Shown: positions 61,325 to 64,000 of the stretch, piece after piece | How the letters are laid out: the number at the start of each line of letters is the position of its first letter | How positions within the stretch are numbered: the first letter of the stretch is position 1 | Source: an uncultured Bacteroidales bacterium | GTDB taxonomy: Bacteria > Bacteroidota > Bacteroidia > Bacteroidales > Bacteroidaceae | DNA length: 64,000 nt | Direction: 5' to 3' | Assembly: GCA_902768125.1 (NCBI GenBank) | Contig: CACXKA010000013.1 | Location: 91,720 to 155,719, forward strand | Translations under genes and position numbers: made by a program | Notes under the pieces: generated by a model | What the model was told of the DNA's origin: nothing | What the model saw: the letters and a program-made list of their open reading frames with translations, nothing else | Database searches by the model: none

Positions 61325-61394
61325 TTTAACCCTTAACCCTTAACCCTTAACCCTTAACCCTTAACCTTTAACCTATAACCCTTAACCCTTAACC
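61325..61394. repeat. Telomere-like heptamer array (TTAACCC)n
   Basis: About ten TTAACCC units, the later ones slightly varied. The array reaches into the 3' end of the C10 protease gene and provides its last codons and stop (minus strand ATGGTTAAGGGTTAA). Confidence 0.95.
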
Positions 61395-63517
61395 ATCACC
61401 TTCTTCCCCTTATAAAGATACACTCCTGGCTGGGTGGGTTTTCCTATAAGTCGGCGTCCTTGCAAATCATACCACACATCTTCCATCATACTTCTTCCAT
61501 CTTCCATCGAAGTAATGCCTGTGGGGTCGTTGATTTCCACCACCCACTCATCCATGTAGCACTCTTCATCATATATATCTAATGCGTACATCTCGAAGTC
61601 GATGGTTCCATTCTGTTGAGGCACAAAGCAGAAAGTGACTTCGGCTTCTTCACCCACACGGAGAAGGGCACCAGCCCAGACTGGTTCACCTCTGGTGTAA
61701 GGGGTGTCATCGGTGATGTATTCCGCTTGGATATTGCCGTAGTAATAAGGATAGAGATAGAGTCGATTAATGTATTCCTCTTCCCCATCATTGCGGATGG
61801 TGAGAATCACGTTGGTAGTCTTCCCGACACGCCCCGATTCCGGGTTCAGTTCCACATCCACAATCTGCAGGTTCGGTTGCTTCTCCAAGGGTTTCACGCA
61901 TCCCATATAGAATTCCCCTTCCTCAGTTCTGCCAGCCTGAACAAAATAGGCTTTGGAACCGAACAAAAGCCAGTCCTTTTCTGGATCGTGACGGTATTTC
62001 ATCATGGGATAGAGCATCAACGACTCGCCTGGGTTGATGGCAGTTGGGTCTATGTCCACAGGCATCCAGTTTCTTCCAGCGTAAACGATGCTGTCGTTGG
62101 GATCACCGATAAAACGTGGGTTCAGTGTTCCGTCTGCTTCGATGGTGCCGAGTGCATAATCTATCGTAATAGGTGGATAGGTTGTTTCCCCATGATATAT
62201 GAACCGAAATTTAATGGCGTTGTCTTCCTCTTGGAAAATATCAAATAACTCATAATGACCCAGGGGGATGGGCTGCTCCGTCTCCTCCGAAGGTGGCTGT
62301 ATGCCGATGATGGCTTGCTGATCATAGGTGAAGCCTACACGACTGGCGAGACCTGTAGCAGTGTTCAAATAGGGATTGAGTACGTTCAGAGAGAAGTAGC
62401 CATCGGCATCACCTTCCCATCCCCAATTGAAGTGGAAGAGACCGTCGGCATCATAACCATCACAAATGAATTCATGTCCACTATCGTCAGAAAACCCTCC
62501 ATAAATCACTGGTCGTTTGGCGGCAAGCTCGTTGTAGATGAGGTCTTCCCACTCGTCAATGCCAAACACAGAAGGTCTAATAAAGCGAGTGGTGGAAGCG
62601 TAGCCAAAATAACAGATAAGAACCTTGGGACAGTCATTTGGGAAAGCACTGCTTCCCTCAGGCGTCATATTCGTTTTAAGGGATTGTGAACAATAGCGCA
62701 TCAGTGTAGCAACGGCATCCTGTTGTGCCTCCGTGCCGACCAATTCCCAATAGCCAGTTTCCTTGTTCTCGACGAGATAATGATCAATCATGTTCGCCCA
62801 ATCGAAGGTGACGGGTGGCAGTTCGTCGATGTGCCACGTCGTTGAATAGTCTCCTTCATCCCTTGGGGCATCATAGGCAGGAATGGCTGTGGTCTCAGCC
62901 TTTGGCCATTCGTGGTATTTCATGATTTGTGCCATCGCTGTGGCATTACAACCTGTAACGCATTTCTCCCCTTGCCATTCAGCAATGTCACCAGCATAGC
63001 GGGGCATCTTGTTCCAGTAGGGCGCAGTTTGGTCCCAATGCGTCTTGATCAGCGGTTCGATGGCAACCCTTGCAGCACGGCGGACAACTGGCTGCTGTTC
63101 TCCTTCCTCCGTCACAAAATTGCCGTCCACGAAGTCTGTTCGATTGCCCAGTGTGGCAATGGCATCGTCATATTGTTTCAGCCACGCCCGCATATTCTCG
63201 GGCAGATTCTCCCAGTCGATGCTTCCACTGTCGGAATAGCCCAGCACAGGCAAGGTGCGGCTGTCACCCGAAGCAATCACATAGCCACCACCTTCCACAT
63301 TGAAGGCATAAATCTTCTCCGCCTCCACCTTGGCAGCTTTGAGCACAGGTTGGCTGGGAGCTTCTCCCATCACCTTTGCACGCGACGCACCGCCACGCTC
63401 ACTGAGGAACTGCAAGGCGCGCTCTGCCGCCTCCTGTTCCGTTATGGTCTGTGCCCAAGTCCCCACACTCAGCAGGACGGACATCACCAACAAGATTGTT
63501 CTCTTTCCAAGTTTCAT
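61382..63517 (-). CDS. Secreted C10-family cysteine protease (streptopain-like)
   Basis: 711 residues. Signal peptide (MKLGKRTILLVMSVLLSVGTWA), an inhibitory prodomain (about 25-150), and a C10 catalytic domain (about 150-410) with the nucleophile in KCVTGCNATAMAQIM (Cys190) and His in SGHEFICDGY (His348), then the family's FHFNWGWEGDADGYF. Beta-rich domains and a short VWYDLQGRRL...GVYLYKGKKV tail follow, like Bacteroidetes sorting signals. The stop codon sits in a TTAACCC array. Related to SpeB, PrtT and interpain A; probably degrades host or feed proteins. Confidence 0.93.
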   Translation of the reverse strand: MKLGKRTILLVMSVLLSVGTWAQTITEQEAAERALQFLSERGGASRAKVMGEAPSQPVLKAAKVEAEKIYAFNVEGGGYVIASGDSRTLPVLGYSDSGSIDWENLPENMRAWLKQYDDAIATLGNRTDFVDGNFVTEEGEQQPVVRRAARVAIEPLIKTHWDQTAPYWNKMPRYAGDIAEWQGEKCVTGCNATAMAQIMKYHEWPKAETTAIPAYDAPRDEGDYSTTWHIDELPPVTFDWANMIDHYLVENKETGYWELVGTEAQQDAVATLMRYCSQSLKTNMTPEGSSAFPNDCPKVLICYFGYASTTRFIRPSVFGIDEWEDLIYNELAAKRPVIYGGFSDDSGHEFICDGYDADGLFHFNWGWEGDADGYFSLNVLNPYLNTATGLASRVGFTYDQQAIIGIQPPSEETEQPIPLGHYELFDIFQEEDNAIKFRFIYHGETTYPPITIDYALGTIEADGTLNPRFIGDPNDSIVYAGRNWMPVDIDPTAINPGESLMLYPMMKYRHDPEKDWLLFGSKAYFVQAGRTEEGEFYMGCVKPLEKQPNLQIVDVELNPESGRVGKTTNVILTIRNDGEEEYINRLYLYPYYYGNIQAEYITDDTPYTRGEPVWAGALLRVGEEAEVTFCFVPQQNGTIDFEMYALDIYDEECYMDEWVVEINDPTGITSMEDGRSMMEDVWYDLQGRRLIGKPTQPGVYLYKGKKVMVKG

Positions 63518-63539
63518 AGGCGCATATAGGTTTGGGTTG

Positions 63540-63571
63540 CAAAGATACGAGGATTATACGTAATCTCCAAA
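63540..63571 (-). promoter_or_regulatory. Consensus promoter of the C10 protease gene
   Basis: Minus strand: TTTG (63568-63571), 20 bp, TATCTTTG (63540-63547). Confidence 0.82.
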
Positions 63572-63579
63572 TTTTTTAC

Positions 63580-63620
63580 AAAAAAGGAGAGTCTCTCACT
63601 CAATCGAGTGGGAGTCTCTC
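63580..63620 (-). terminator. Terminator after the smalltalk-like gene
   Basis: Plus-strand GAGAGTCTCTCACTC and GAGTGGGAGTCTCTC form a long imperfect stem with loop AATC; on the minus strand it is followed by a run of six Ts. Confidence 0.8.
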
Positions 63621-63640
63621 ATTCTCTTACATATTACCTC

Positions 63641-63760
63641 TTACATCATGCATGCGTGCATGCAACTCGTTGTTCCGAGTGCTGTCAAAAACGCCGTGAG
63701 TGCAGCTACTACGATCTTCACCACAATCTCCAATGCTCTTTGCTTCTTTTCCATCATCAT
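63641..63760 (-). CDS. Smalltalk-like microprotein (39 residues)
   Basis: From the first of three in-frame ATGs (63760): MMMEKKQRALEIVVKIVVAA, then LTAFLTALGTTSC and a short tail. A basic start, one hydrophobic helix and a lipobox-like LGTTSC are the features of the Bacteroidetes smalltalk family, tiny proteins normally found between an HU-like gene and an N-acetylmuramoyl-L-alanine amidase in mobile or prophage-like modules. Here a terminator follows instead of the amidase. The true start may be the second or third ATG. Confidence 0.72.
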   Translation of the reverse strand: MMMEKKQRALEIVVKIVVAALTAFLTALGTTSCMHACMM

Positions 63761-63776
63761 TTGACTTTAATTTTAA

Positions 63777-63810
63777 TCTCACACAGATAACACAGATTTC
63801 ACAGATTTTT
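63777..63810. repeat. CACAGAT repeat cluster, copy 2
   Basis: TCTCACACAGATAACACAGA followed by TTTCACAGAT, the same unit as at 61244. Confidence 0.7.
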
Positions 63811-63824
63811 TATTCCGAAAACTT

Positions 63825-64000
63825 CTAAAAAGACGAAATAGACCAAAACCTTAAAAACCTCTTTCTCAGGTTGAGACAGCGTCTTGATGTTGTGTCTGCC
63901 CGCTTTTCCTTGTGAGCCAGCTCACAGATAAAAGCCTTCATACACCCCATCAGCTTCTCCGAAGCAACACCCCTCGAAAGTAAAACCAAGAAAATTAGGG
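63825..64000 (-). other. Right edge: open frame, not assigned
   Basis: A minus-strand frame of 58 codons is open to the edge (SRGVASEKLMGCMKAFICEL, then AHKEKRADTTSRRC). No family recognised and a second frame is also partly open, so coding is not claimed. Confidence 0.15.

Noticed and set aside
61325-61394. TTAACCC array as a true chromosome telomere
   Set aside because: It is internal, about 70 bp, and flanked by ordinary genes.
63825-64000. Open minus-strand frame at the right edge as a gene end
   Set aside because: No recognisable family, and a second frame is also partly open; context is cut off.
1-64000. CRISPR array, insertion sequence or integrase
   Set aside because: No regular repeat-spacer array, transposase or recombinase frame was found on either strand.

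Overview
The window is a chromosomal segment of a Bacteroidales bacterium, most like Prevotella or a close relative. This rests on several sequence traits: promoters of the Bacteroidetes type (TTTG, 19-20 bp, TAnnTTTG) with poor Shine-Dalgarno sites, a complete Bat operon, secreted enzymes with type IX-like C-terminal tails, a C10 (streptopain-like) protease, an ExbB/ExbD/TonB set, and a smalltalk-like microprotein. No transposase, integrase, CRISPR array or rRNA is seen; there is one tRNA-Ser(GGA).

Layout. 1-12.8 kb (+): the end of an HU-LysM membrane protein, then moxR, DUF58, a BatD-like protein, batA, batB, batC, batD, batE, a PAP2 phosphatase and an OmpA-type lipoprotein. 12.8-15.4 kb (-): an unknown conserved protein, a repeat-laden rRNA m5C methyltransferase and a repeat-rich gap with a broken small gene. 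15.4-29.8 kb (-): an exporter system made of six FtsX/MacB-like permeases, one ATPase, a histidine kinase, an NtrC-type sigma-54 activator, a membrane fusion protein and a TolC-like channel. 30-31.4 kb (-): folA and thyA. 31.5-33.4 kb: an accessory patch of gene remnants (di-heme oxidoreductase, hemerythrin, DUF3987) and two small phage-type genes. 33.6-35.8 kb (+): an FMN/FAD fumarate-reductase-like lipoprotein, followed by a 0.9-kb repeat-rich gap. 36.7-50 kb (-): an ABC exporter, exbD-exbD-membrane protein-exbB, tRNA-Ser, tatD, a prenyl synthase, tonB, an MscS channel, an unknown protein, a CcdA/ArsG-like permease and an AspT/YidE-type transporter. 50-63.8 kb (-): polygalacturonase, zinc-protease-like secreted protein, deoD, GH128-like hydrolase, uvrA, an SDR, a C10 protease and a smalltalk-like microprotein.

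The strongest discovery is a small regulon visible in the DNA itself. The TolC-fusion-protein operon and the permease operon each carry a sigma-54 -24/-12 promoter. Each also has a pair of TGTCCA-N4-TGGACA palindromes upstream, and the first palindrome is the same 18-mer lying exactly 43 bp from the -24 element in both. The NtrC-type regulator encoded between the two operons is the obvious activator.

The second theme is a family of short GC-rich palindromic repeats that have entered reading frames and are translated. They occur in the sigma-54 activator, in the methyltransferase, twice in uvrA, and at the N-terminus of the first permease. In the last case a perfect 35-bp inverted repeat would place the start codon in the loop of a long mRNA hairpin.
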